Positions 54,068 through 63,159 of a stretch of 64,000 nucleotides of DNA are shown here, in pieces. The DNA comes from an uncultured Flavobacteriales bacterium (lineage in GTDB: Bacteria; Bacteroidota; Bacteroidia; Flavobacteriales; CAJXXR01), in assembly GCA_913063375.1 (NCBI GenBank), contig CAJXXR010000007.1:1-64000 (forward strand), in the 5' to 3' direction. Made by a program: the position numbers and the translations under genes. A model generated the notes under the pieces. That model had not been told where the DNA came from. It ran no database searches and saw only the letters and a list, made by a program, of their open reading frames with translations. Each line of letters begins with the position of its first letter. Position 1 is the first letter of the stretch.

Positions 54068-57000
54068 TTATTCCGATTTAAGCTTAGCACTCTTCTTAAA
54101 AATATACTCTTGTCTCATGGCGTACAATACTGGAACTACAAATAAACTTATCAATTCTATTGTCATTCCTCCAATAATTGGAATTGCCATGGGAATCATT
54201 ATATCAGAACCTTTGCCAGAAGAACTTAAAATAGGTAAGAGGGCCAAAATGGTAGTAGCTGTTGTCATAAGGCAGGGTCTTATCCTTTTTAAACCAGCTT
54301 CAAGAACCAACGAGCGAATTTCAGATATGCTTTTAGGATTGGATCCTTCAAATTTTTGTTTTAGATAGGTAGCCATTACCACCCCATCGTCTGTTGCGAT
54401 ACCAAATAAGGCAATAAAACCAACCCAAACAGCAACACTCAAATGAATCTCACTGATATGGAAAAGCGCTCTAAGATTGACCCCAAACAGGTCAAAATTT
54501 AAAAACCAACCTTGACCATACAACCACAACATTATAAAGCCACCACTAAAAGCCACGAAGATACTTGAGAAAATCATGCATGCTGATGCAATAGACTTAA
54601 ACTGGAAATAGAGGATCATAAAAATCAATAACAGCGCCAATGGAACAACCATCATTAATTTTTTATCGGCCCGCTCTTGGTTTATAAAATTCCCTGCAAA
54701 CTCCATACTGATCCCTTTAGGGACAACTAATTCACCTGACTCAATAGCCATTTGAATGTGTTTTTTTGCGGCAATAACAACATCGGTTTCAGCAAAAGCA
54801 TCCATTTTATCAAAAAGAACATAACCAACTAAAAAGCTATCTTCACTTTTAATAGCTTGTGGCCCTTGCTTATAATGAATTGATGCTATTTCTGATAATG
54901 GTATTTGGGCTTTTTTAGTAACTATTAAAATATCACCTATACTTTCTGGAGAATCACGAAATTCTCTAGCATATCTCAATCTGATTGGATATCGCTCTCT
55001 TCCTTCAACTGTATAGGAAAGATCTTTTCCTCCTAGAGCTATACTAAGGTATTGCTGAATTTCCGCAATACTGAATCCATATCGTGCTATGGCCTTTCTA
55101 TCAAGTTCAATTTCAAGATAGGGTTTACCTACCATTCTCTCGGCAAATACTGTTGGAGCTTTAACCCCTACTGTAGCCTTTAGAATAGGCTCCAATGCAA
55201 GCCCGAAATCCTCTATAACTTGAATGTTATTCCCTTTTACCTTAATACCCATAGGAGCACGCATACCACTTTGCAACATGATCAACCTGGTTTCTATAGG
55301 TTGCAGTTTTGGCGCAGAGGTCACTCCTGGTAATTGAATTTTAATAATTTCATCCCAAATATCATTTGTACTTTGAATATGTGGTCTCCAGTTACGGTAA
55401 TATTCCCCTTCATCATCTAGAATCAGTTTACCTTGGTCATCACGAACAAACTCCCCAGATGAATCTGTGCGATACCTTAGCTTTACACCGTCATCATTTT
55501 GATTGTATTCTGGGTAATAATTAATGATATTCTCAAACATAGATACTGGTGCAGGATCTAAAGCCGACTCAACCCTACCAATTTTACCTACCACCAATTC
55601 AACTTCAGGTATAGCCGCTACAGCCATGTCTAGTTGTTTCAATAGTTCTATATTTTCCTCTAAGCCAGAATGCGGCATAGAACTAGGCATCAATAAAAAT
55701 GATCCTTCATCTAAGGCGGGCATAAACTCCTTCCCCATTCCTGGGAAAGTTTGCATGATAGACGATTCTACCTCAGATTTATCTATACCAAACATCTTTG
55801 GTAATCCAATCCAAGAAATCACTCCCCAAACTATGCATACAAGTGGCACTATTAAGAAGGTGAATTTATTGTCTAGACAATATTTCAACATATCCTTATA
55901 ATAGCGCATGAATAAGTAAAAGAAACCTATTAAGCCAAATACCGCTATACCAACAAAAATATAATTTAGAATAAAAGAACTATTTAATCCTAATGGCATC
56001 CATTCAGTAGCTAATAAATAACAGACACCCAATGCGATAAGGATAATATCTAGCTGGCTCAGTATATAATTTTTAAACCCTCCTTTTTCTAGGTTGTTGC
56101 GTTGTTTCAAATTGTGCCAGGCAATTCCAATCAGTAAAATACCCAACCAAGTAGTATAAAACAGCGCTATAAGACCAACAATGACTGCACTGTACCCAAT
56201 TATTTTTTTCCAAATATCCTTCTTCACCTTACTATTAAAAATATAATAAGAAAGTACTGGTAGTACAAATAAGGTTAATAATATAGCTGCAATCAATGCG
56301 AAGGACTTCGTATAAGCCAAAGGTTTAAATAATTTTCCTTCAGCAGCAACCATTGTAAATACCGGTAAAAAACTAACTACAGTAGTCGTTAAGGCAGTTA
56401 CTACCGCTCCAGCAACTTCAATAGTTCCTTCATAAATGGCCTCAATCTTGTCTTTAGCAGGATAGCGTTCAAGATGCTTAAATATATTCTCAGAAATTAC
56501 TATCCCCATATCAACCATAGTTCCAATAGCAATGGCAATACCGGATAATGCGACTATATTGGCATCAATCTTAAAATACTTCATTGCTATAAAACACATA
56601 AGAATAGCAAGTGGTAAAAGGCTGGAAACAACCAAGGATAAACGTAAATTCAACACCATCAAAATAATAACTAAGATGGTTATTAGTATCTCCAAATTTA
56701 AAGCCTCTTTAAGGGTATTTAAAGTTTCCTTTATTAACCCTGACCTATCATAGAAGGGTACAATAGTCACTTTGGAAACAGAGCCATCCTCAAGAATTCT
56801 AGATGGTAAAGAGGGTGCTATTTCTCGAATTTTCGCCTTTATATTATCGATCACCTCCATAGGATTAGCTCCATATCTGGCAACCACGACTCCTCCAACA
56901 ATTTCAGCTCCACCTTTATCCAAGGCACCTCTTTTAAAGGCTGGTCCTACTTGGACCTTTGCAATATCCTTTAAACGAATTGGAATATGATTATTCGAAC

Positions 57001-57796
57001 TAATCACAATTTCTTCTAAATCATTTGTGGATTTGACGTATCCCAATCCTCTAATAAAATATTCTACTCTATTTACCTCTATCGTTTTAGCCCCTATATC
57101 AAGGTTAGATTCTTTTACGGCCTTCCAAATCTGCTGCATATGAACACCATTAGCTTTCATGGCCAAGGGATCCAAATCAATTTGATATTCCTTTACCGCT
57201 CCACCAATACTGGAAACTTCTGCAACTCCTGGCACGGAGGATAATTGATACTTAACTTGAAAATCTTGAATGGAACGTAATTCATGCAAATCCCAATCAC
57301 CATTTGTATTTCCAAGACTATCACTCCCCTCTAAACTATACCAATAAACTTGACCTAAACCTGTTGCATCAGGTCCTAACATAGGTTGAACCCCTTGAGG
57401 TAAAGTCCCATTTGGAAGTGAACTCAATCTTTCCAGTATACGAGTACGACTCCAATAATAATCTACATCCTCCTCAAAAATTATGAAAATACTGGAAAAT
57501 CCAAATACAGAAGTACTACGTACCGTTTGTACACCTGGAAGCCCCATTAAAGCTGCAGATAGTGGATAAGTAATTTGATCATCTATATCTTGAGGAGATC
57601 TCCCGGCCCATTCGCTAAATACAATTTGCTGATTCTCTCCAATGTCGGGAATCGCATCTACAGAAACGGGGTCTGAAGGCAATAAAGAAATTTCATGTTT
57701 AAATGGGGAAGTGATCAGTCCCCAAAGAACGATAAGTAGCAACAAAAGCATACTTACCAATCTATTTTTTAGAAAAAATAGGATTAATTTGTTCAT
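54068..57796 (-). CDS. cusA: CusA-type heavy-metal RND efflux pump
   Basis: A 1242-residue HME-RND transporter that exports Cu(I)/Ag(I) using the proton gradient. Recognisable parts include DPVSVDAIPDIGENQQIVFSEW at the start of the porter domain, AIAIGTMVDMGIVISEN in helix 4, and GIATDDGVVMATYL in the C-terminal half. It is about 200 residues longer than the E. coli protein. The extra length is mainly additional membrane helices near residues 520-680 and an acidic insertion near 780-830, a layout I associate with Bacteroidota CusA. Confidence 0.94.
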   Translation of the reverse strand: MNKLILFFLKNRLVSMLLLLLIVLWGLITSPFKHEISLLPSDPVSVDAIPDIGENQQIVFSEWAGRSPQDIDDQITYPLSAALMGLPGVQTVRSTSVFGFSSIFIIFEEDVDYYWSRTRILERLSSLPNGTLPQGVQPMLGPDATGLGQVYWYSLEGSDSLGNTNGDWDLHELRSIQDFQVKYQLSSVPGVAEVSSIGGAVKEYQIDLDPLAMKANGVHMQQIWKAVKESNLDIGAKTIEVNRVEYFIRGLGYVKSTNDLEEIVISSNNHIPIRLKDIAKVQVGPAFKRGALDKGGAEIVGGVVVARYGANPMEVIDNIKAKIREIAPSLPSRILEDGSVSKVTIVPFYDRSGLIKETLNTLKEALNLEILITILVIILMVLNLRLSLVVSSLLPLAILMCFIAMKYFKIDANIVALSGIAIAIGTMVDMGIVISENIFKHLERYPAKDKIEAIYEGTIEVAGAVVTALTTTVVSFLPVFTMVAAEGKLFKPLAYTKSFALIAAILLTLFVLPVLSYYIFNSKVKKDIWKKIIGYSAVIVGLIALFYTTWLGILLIGIAWHNLKQRNNLEKGGFKNYILSQLDIILIALGVCYLLATEWMPLGLNSSFILNYIFVGIAVFGLIGFFYLFMRYYKDMLKYCLDNKFTFLIVPLVCIVWGVISWIGLPKMFGIDKSEVESSIMQTFPGMGKEFMPALDEGSFLLMPSSMPHSGLEENIELLKQLDMAVAAIPEVELVVGKIGRVESALDPAPVSMFENIINYYPEYNQNDDGVKLRYRTDSSGEFVRDDQGKLILDDEGEYYRNWRPHIQSTNDIWDEIIKIQLPGVTSAPKLQPIETRLIMLQSGMRAPMGIKVKGNNIQVIEDFGLALEPILKATVGVKAPTVFAERMVGKPYLEIELDRKAIARYGFSIAEIQQYLSIALGGKDLSYTVEGRERYPIRLRYAREFRDSPESIGDILIVTKKAQIPLSEIASIHYKQGPQAIKSEDSFLVGYVLFDKMDAFAETDVVIAAKKHIQMAIESGELVVPKGISMEFAGNFINQERADKKLMMVVPLALLLIFMILYFQFKSIASACMIFSSIFVAFSGGFIMLWLYGQGWFLNFDLFGVNLRALFHISEIHLSVAVWVGFIALFGIATDDGVVMATYLKQKFEGSNPKSISEIRSLVLEAGLKRIRPCLMTTATTILALLPILSSSGKGSDIMIPMAIPIIGGMTIELISLFVVPVLYAMRQEYIFKKSAKLKSE

Positions 57797-57885
57797 CTGA
57801 ATAGTGTAAATAAAACAATAACAATACTCTATAAAAAGTATTGAAACAATAACACCCGATCAAGCAACGCTTGAAAAAGTTCAGA

Positions 57886-58305
57886 TCAAATTAAAAAGGA
57901 TTGGTACCAAATAGGGATATCATAGTCTCGACTAGGTTTGTCTAAGATGACAAATTCATCAGGTGAGACTTCAATTTCAGATAAATAAATAACTTCTTTT
58001 TGGAAAATAGAAAAATAATGAAAATTGAAATTCCAATTAAATTCAAAATCTACAGAGTGCCCTACTTTATCCGTTAAATCAACAAAATACATTTGTTCAT
58101 TCTTACAACAGGGTTCTTTAGAAATTTGAGATACATCTGAGCAAGGTTGCTCAGAAATAACCATACAACTGTCAGCCGATTGAAAAAATTTCATATCCCG
58201 CAATTCGCTAGCACAATAATGCTTGCTCACCGCCATACCTATACCAGATAGGAAGATAATTAGAGCCATAGAAAGGCTAAATATTTTTATCAAAAGGTTT
58301 TTCAC
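57886..58305 (-). CDS. HYC_CC_PP-type copper-associated protein
   Basis: A 139-residue exported protein with one N-terminal hydrophobic segment. It has the HYC motif in SKHYCASE (about residue 29), a CC motif in EPCCKNE (about 66), and a C-terminus where the usual PP pair reads PS in DKPSRDYDIPIWYQSFLI. Such proteins are regularly encoded with Cus-type efflux genes in Bacteroidota and probably bind metal. It is the first gene of the efflux operon, 89 bases before cusA. Confidence 0.8.
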   Translation of the reverse strand: MKNLLIKIFSLSMALIIFLSGIGMAVSKHYCASELRDMKFFQSADSCMVISEQPCSDVSQISKEPCCKNEQMYFVDLTDKVGHSVDFEFNWNFNFHYFSIFQKEVIYLSEIEVSPDEFVILDKPSRDYDIPIWYQSFLI

Positions 58306-58408
58306 AAAACGAAGATACTATAAAGATTTCAAAAAATTCAAAATAGGAACCATAATACCTAACTAGTCATGGCTGAATTTGTTAAAAAATCTAAATACAA
58401 AAAGTATC

Positions 58409-58852
58409 TCATACATGATCACTTTTAAAATTTTTCCAATATTGCATCAAAATGAATGCACTTATTACTGAAGAAGCCAAGCCTTCAAATAATAAAGTAA
58501 AGGCAACCATACCAACAGTAAGGTCACTTCCCCATTTAAGGGATTCTCCAACGATATCCAGAAAAGCCGGGTTAAAGCGATCCAAATAAATCACAAAGGA
58601 AAACGTCACCATTATAACCGCAACAAAAGCTGTTAAAAATCCTACTAATAAATTGGAAAAATAGTCACTTTCTTTATTTCTAAATAAATTCATTTTTATA
58701 GCACTGTTCACTCCCCAAAGCACAAAAATGACATTAAAAAAACGAAGGAAAGCTATATTCTCAAGTCCAAACAAATACATCACTAAGAAAAACAAAACAA
58801 TTCCTAGATAGATTTTTATTGCATTGGTAAAGATAATTCTTCTAGGTTTCAT
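58409..58852 (-). CDS. Small four-helix membrane protein of unknown function
   Basis: A 147-residue protein from MKPRRIIF at 58852. Hydrophobic helices are at about residues 10-30, 33-50, 66-88 and 110-135, with charged loops. I do not recognise the family. It lies 103 bases upstream of the copper operon on the same strand and has its own TAnnTTTG element (58920-58927), so it may be transcribed with or just before it. A start at 58885 would add 11 residues. Confidence 0.62.
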   Translation of the reverse strand: MKPRRIIFTNAIKIYLGIVLFFLVMYLFGLENIAFLRFFNVIFVLWGVNSAIKMNLFRNKESDYFSNLLVGFLTAFVAVIMVTFSFVIYLDRFNPAFLDIVGESLKWGSDLTVGMVAFTLLFEGLASSVISAFILMQYWKNFKSDHV

Positions 58853-58919
58853 ACTATTAAATTTAAAGATATTTACATATATCACATTAGACCTAAAGTA
58901 CTGAAAATAAGCCGACTTT

Positions 58920-58927
58920 CAAAGATA
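58920..58927 (-). promoter_or_regulatory. -7 element of the small membrane protein gene
   Basis: TATCTTTG on the minus strand is an exact TAnnTTTG match, 67 bases before the ATG at 58852. Confidence 0.45.
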
Positions 58928-58931
58928 TAAC

Positions 58932-59048
58932 CTAATTCATTTTCCGTTTAAGAAAGCCAAAAAATAGAATGTATGGGCAGTCAACGCTTATCCCAGCACA
59001 GCGTGTTAAAGACTCTAATGCATACTTAACTTTGGTATTATTACACAC
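58932..59048 (-). other. Unusual GC-richer patch with a 38-codon open frame
   Basis: Inside an AT-rich spacer, a short GTG-initiated minus-strand frame encodes a peptide containing ESLTRCAGISVDCPY and LFFGFLKRKMN. The segment 58975-59010 is markedly less AT-rich than its surroundings. I do not recognise a gene; it could be a gene remnant, a small peptide or a conserved RNA. The rest of the spacer to 59290 is AT-rich. It also holds a plus-strand TAACTTTG at 59027-59034 with no gene within 250 bases. Confidence 0.3.
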
Positions 59049-59290
59049 CTAATTAATGTGAAGAATAAAACTTTATTACATCATCAATAGTTGTAATTAC
59101 AAATAAACTATTCTGTAATTAGACTGCATTACATAACAATAGAGTACAAATAAAAATGAATCTATTTATTTGTTTAAAATAATAAATTCTCCTATTTTTA
59201 CTAAGCATTGATTTATTCAATTATATAAAATTCTATTTCAGGTTAATATAATATATGTGTAATTAAATCGAATTTGAATTATATCGAAAT

Positions 59291-60220
59291 ATGACGTACG
59301 ACAATTCTAAAAATTTAATTTGTGAACAAATATCGAACAATGATTCGTTGCAAAAGTTGCGCTCTAAAACGGACGTTATAAAGAATACAAATTCCAAAAT
59401 AAAATTAATATACTTTACAGATCCTATCTGCTCCTTTTGCTGGGCAATAGAACCCCAATTCAGAAAGTTTAAATTAGATTATCAACAGCATATTGAAGTT
59501 GAGTATCGTTTAGGGGGACTTTTAAAAAACTGGGATAGATTTAAAGATGGTAACAATGGCATTACTTGCCCTATGGATGTTGCTGAACATTGGGAAGAAG
59601 TAGCCAAATACTCTGATATGAGTATAGATGGAGATGTATGGATAAATAGTCCATTGAGCTCGTCCTACCCTTCATCCATTGCATACAAAGCACTTTTGAA
59701 CCAAAGTAGTAAAGTGGCCTTAAATTATTTAAGGATAGTGAGAGAAATGTTGTTCTTAGAAAAAAGAGATATTTCAGATATGAAGTACATCTTGGAAGCG
59801 GTAACTAGAAGCTCAGCTGACGTTAATCAATTCATTCAAGATTTTAAAAATCCCAAGTCAGAAGAACAATTTTTAGGAGATATCCAAATGGGAAAAGATA
59901 TGGGAATAAAAGGTTTTCCTACTTTTATTTTTGTTAATGATGAAGGCCTAGGTTTTAAATTATTTGGAGCCTCCGAATATGATAGCTATGTACAAGCTTT
60001 GGAAAAGGCATTAGGAAAAAAGGTTGCTCCTATTCAACATTCCTTTACAGAGAAAGGTCTAGTACAGACTTTTAAAAAACTGTCTACCAAAGAAATCTCT
60101 ATACTAATGAATCAGCAAGAATCCGAAACATTAAATAATTTGGAATCGCTTTATAAGGTTGGTGAAATTGAAAAATTACAGTATAAAAATGGGGTATTTT
60201 GGGCCCAGGCTAATCTGTAA
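59291..60220 (+). CDS. DsbA-family thioredoxin protein (FrnE/YjbH-like)
   Basis: A 309-residue cytoplasmic protein (no signal peptide). The thioredoxin-like DsbA fold spans about 38-240: active site PICSFCWAIEP (Cys47, Cys50), an inserted helical domain, and the cis-Pro loop GFPTFIF. The D-P-x-C-x-x-C-W-A-x-E-P pattern fits the YjbH/SpxH and FrnE group, some members of which are adaptors for proteolysis and others oxidoreductases. The C-terminal 70 residues are helical. The role here is unknown. Confidence 0.83.
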   Translation: MTYDNSKNLICEQISNNDSLQKLRSKTDVIKNTNSKIKLIYFTDPICSFCWAIEPQFRKFKLDYQQHIEVEYRLGGLLKNWDRFKDGNNGITCPMDVAEHWEEVAKYSDMSIDGDVWINSPLSSSYPSSIAYKALLNQSSKVALNYLRIVREMLFLEKRDISDMKYILEAVTRSSADVNQFIQDFKNPKSEEQFLGDIQMGKDMGIKGFPTFIFVNDEGLGFKLFGASEYDSYVQALEKALGKKVAPIQHSFTEKGLVQTFKKLSTKEISILMNQQESETLNNLESLYKVGEIEKLQYKNGVFWAQANL

Positions 60221-60229
60221 TTGATCCTA

Positions 60230-61654
60230 TTAATCTCCAGAACCAAGGCCTTTTCTAGTCATGGTTCCCCATCCTATCTTTTTACCCGTCATTTTATCAA
60301 TATTTCCTTTTACTCCAGCCCAAAGCATAAAAGGATGAAAAACAAAAGGCTCTAATAAAGCTGTTAATACCAATTTGAATATATCCTCCTTCTTCTTATA
60401 CTGGTGATAGGTTAAATCTTCTGTTAGAAGTGCTACAATTGAGAATAACACTGAAAACAAATAGGCAGCAACAAAGAATGCCAAGGCAAATCCCACATGT
60501 ACCTTACCTATACTTATGAGTACTACAAAATATAGAATACCCGCAACCTCAATTAAGGGAGCCATTCTCTCATAAATCAACCAAAATGGATAACTAAGCA
60601 TTCCAAATGATTTGTATTTAGGGTTGAAACAAATATCCTTATGCATTTTTAATGTTTCAATAGTCCCTCTCGCCCACCTATTTCTCTGAGAAGTAAGGAT
60701 TTTATAATTGTCAGGAGCCTCTGTCCAACAAAGAGGATCAGGAATATAAGCCACTTTATAGGGCAAGTTTTGATCCTGCATAAATTTCCTCATCCGTACA
60801 ATAATTTCCATATCCTCCCCTACAGTATTGGTATCATAACCACCTGCATCAATGGCTACCTTGCGATCAAAAATGCCAAAAGCACCAGAGATTACTAACA
60901 AACCGTTCAATCTACTCCAGGCCATCCTCCCTAATAGAAATGCTCTTATATATTCCAAAATTTGAGCTCTTTCAATCAGCTTTTTAGGCAAATTTACTTT
61001 TATCAATTTACCATCTTTTATTTCACATGAGTTGGCAATTCGAATAACACCTCCAGTAGCAATTACCTTTTTATCTGTAAACTCCATGAAGGGTTTTATC
61101 ATTTTTTGTAAGGAGTCTTCCACTAATAAACAATCAACATCGATACAGGCTACATATCTATTATTGGAAATATTTAAGCCAGTATTTAAAGCATCAGCCT
61201 TTCCACCATTCTCCTTATCTACTATCATCAACTTTTCAAAAGCTGGGTTTTTAGACTTATATATCCCGCGAACCTTTTGGGTTGGAATTTGGTAATCAAT
61301 TAAATAATTAACTTTTTCCAGGTCATAGGCAGCTATCAACCGCTCCATACTATCATCTTTACTGCCATCATTTACAATGATAACTTCATAGTTGACATAA
61401 TGACTGGAAAGAAGTGAGCGAACATTATCTACTATATTCAACCCTTCATTATATGCGGGAGCAATAATAGAAATGGAAGGAGCCATTGGTGAAGACAAAA
61501 TATCCTTATAATTGACAAAGCTGTTTTTTCTGAAGTAATTGATGGTCTCTATTCCTGAAAGGATAATTAGGGCAATATAAGAAAGGAATACTGAGCCTGC
61601 ATACACCAAGAAAAGCCAATCAAATGTAGCTAATATATAATCGAAAATTAACAT
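60230..61654 (-). CDS. Family 2 glycosyltransferase, polysaccharide synthase type
   Basis: A 474-residue inner-membrane synthase with one N-terminal helix (about 12-32) and three or four C-terminal helices (about 350-440). The cytoplasmic GT-A domain has APAYNEGLNIVDN, the first Asp in IIVNDGSKDD, CIDVDCLL, the GED motif in TVGEDMEIIV and the processive QRNRWARG (QxxRW). It resembles PgaC/IcaA or BcsA-like enzymes that make and export beta-linked polysaccharide. The gene overlaps the HEAT protein gene by seven bases. The sugar is not predictable. Confidence 0.9.
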   Translation of the reverse strand: MLIFDYILATFDWLFLVYAGSVFLSYIALIILSGIETINYFRKNSFVNYKDILSSPMAPSISIIAPAYNEGLNIVDNVRSLLSSHYVNYEVIIVNDGSKDDSMERLIAAYDLEKVNYLIDYQIPTQKVRGIYKSKNPAFEKLMIVDKENGGKADALNTGLNISNNRYVACIDVDCLLVEDSLQKMIKPFMEFTDKKVIATGGVIRIANSCEIKDGKLIKVNLPKKLIERAQILEYIRAFLLGRMAWSRLNGLLVISGAFGIFDRKVAIDAGGYDTNTVGEDMEIIVRMRKFMQDQNLPYKVAYIPDPLCWTEAPDNYKILTSQRNRWARGTIETLKMHKDICFNPKYKSFGMLSYPFWLIYERMAPLIEVAGILYFVVLISIGKVHVGFALAFFVAAYLFSVLFSIVALLTEDLTYHQYKKKEDIFKLVLTALLEPFVFHPFMLWAGVKGNIDKMTGKKIGWGTMTRKGLGSGD

Positions 61655-62763
61655 ACCTGGTCCATTACAAATTCTAGTGCCCTTTCATTTTTAACATGAA
61701 GTGACCCCATTTCTTTTTTAAACTCTTCCTGCGTCAATAAATCCTTTAAAGCAAGCATAGCTTGAAGACTTATCTTAAAATCAACATCTTCAGAACTTGC
61801 CGTCAAAAAGGTTACATCTTCCTCGGAACCTAATTGCGCAAGGGTATTTATTACACTTAATTTCCCTTCTTTAGTCAAAGCAACATAAGATTCCTTTAAA
61901 TAAGGTTTCATGTCAAATAAGCCCATTTCCCCAATAATATCGATAGTCTGTTTTCTTATTTGAGGATCCCTATGTTTTATTAATCGCTTTATTTCTTCAG
62001 GTTCAATAATATGATTGAAAAACTGCACTAATTTTAAAGAAAATTGGATTACAGTGATATTTTTAGATTTTAATAGGTCTTTTATTTGTGGTAAAACAAA
62101 TTCAACATTGTTTTGAATACTGGCCATTAATTGTAGTTGTTGCCATTCTGAAACAGGGTACTTTAAATCAATTAAGAACCCTAGACCTCCATATTCAAAT
62201 AATCGCACCATTGTCAATTGAGCCTCACTACGCAATAACGTATTATTGTGATTCACTAAACCAAACACATACCCCTGAATACTGCGCTCTTGCATTTCTG
62301 TTAGTTCTCGGATTCCTTGAATTTTAATATACCATTTTCTACTCTTTAACTTTTTAAGTGAATATTTGACCAAGCCCAATTCATGAAATAACTCTTGAAT
62401 CTGTGTAGCCATATCTCCTGAGATATCTCTTAGAAGACCAATCAATAGATCTTTAATAATATTCCTCTCAGCTTTAGATTTAATAGCAATTTTCAATTCA
62501 TTTACTATTTCATCCTTTTGCACTTGGTAATCAAAATCTTCCTCATCCAAATAAAGCAATGTTATCAACAACTCCTCATACTTCGCCCTCAAGAAGGACG
62601 TTTTATTCCTTCTATTGTATAACTTCATTCGTAGGCTGACCAACACTGTTAAGGTCAGTAAACACAAAAATAATAGCACAACGATACTACCTAATAAGTA
62701 CTTTACTTTTAAGGGAGATTCATGGTATAATTCTACTATCCATTCAAAAGGAGTCAAATTCAT
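61648..62763 (-). CDS. Membrane-anchored HEAT-repeat protein
   Basis: A 371-residue protein with one N-terminal transmembrane helix (about residues 18-45) and a cytoplasmic array of HEAT-like helical pairs. Clear ones are NHNTLLRSEAQLTMVRLFE, then HRDPQIRKQTIDIIGEMG and GKLSVINTLAQLGSEEDV-like repeats. It would act as a scaffold. It is encoded between a response regulator (three-base gap) and a processive glycosyltransferase (overlap), so it may link the phosphorelay to the synthase. That link is inference. Confidence 0.83.
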   Translation of the reverse strand: MNLTPFEWIVELYHESPLKVKYLLGSIVVLLFLCLLTLTVLVSLRMKLYNRRNKTSFLRAKYEELLITLLYLDEEDFDYQVQKDEIVNELKIAIKSKAERNIIKDLLIGLLRDISGDMATQIQELFHELGLVKYSLKKLKSRKWYIKIQGIRELTEMQERSIQGYVFGLVNHNNTLLRSEAQLTMVRLFEYGGLGFLIDLKYPVSEWQQLQLMASIQNNVEFVLPQIKDLLKSKNITVIQFSLKLVQFFNHIIEPEEIKRLIKHRDPQIRKQTIDIIGEMGLFDMKPYLKESYVALTKEGKLSVINTLAQLGSEEDVTFLTASSEDVDFKISLQAMLALKDLLTQEEFKKEMGSLHVKNERALEFVMDQVC

Positions 62764-62766
62764 TCG

Positions 62767-63159
62767 CTAGTTTAAAACGGATTGTCCTGAAGTCTGAAGA
62801 ATTCTCTTAACTCGAATCATTAATTCATTTGGACTAAATGGCTTAGCCATAAAATCATTGGCTCCTAAATCAAAAGCCTTAAGCACCATTTCCTCTTGCC
62901 CTGCTGCAGAAAATATTAATATTGGCATGGGTAGTTTTAGTTCGTTTCGTACATGACTAATTACTTCCAATCCACTGATAAAAGGCAACATTATATCACT
63001 TAAAATAAGATCGGGCTGATCATTTTCAATAATTTCTATAGCCTGTTTTCCGTCATGTGCAACCAATGGTAGATACCCTTCTTTTTGCAATCTAAATTTC
63101 AACAACAGAGAAAGTGTTGTATCATCCTCCACTAATAGTACTTTTATTTTATTTTTCAT
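62767..63159 (-). CDS. Single-domain response regulator
   Basis: A 130-residue receiver-only (CheY-like) protein: acidic pocket EDD (11-13), phosphoacceptor Asp55 in LILSDIMLP, Ser84, and Lys106 in MAKPFSPNEL. It has no output domain, so it must act by protein contact, possibly on the HEAT protein downstream. Its start overlaps the stop of the hybrid kinase gene by four bases (ATGA). Confidence 0.92.
   Translation of the reverse strand: MKNKIKVLLVEDDTTLSLLLKFRLQKEGYLPLVAHDGKQAIEIIENDQPDLILSDIMLPFISGLEVISHVRNELKLPMPILIFSAAGQEEMVLKAFDLGANDFMAKPFSPNELMIRVKRILQTSGQSVLN

Noticed and set aside
58970..59015. Integron attC-like site
   Set aside because: The GTT and AAC core boxes do not fit the consensus in order or spacing, and no integrase or cassette array is present.
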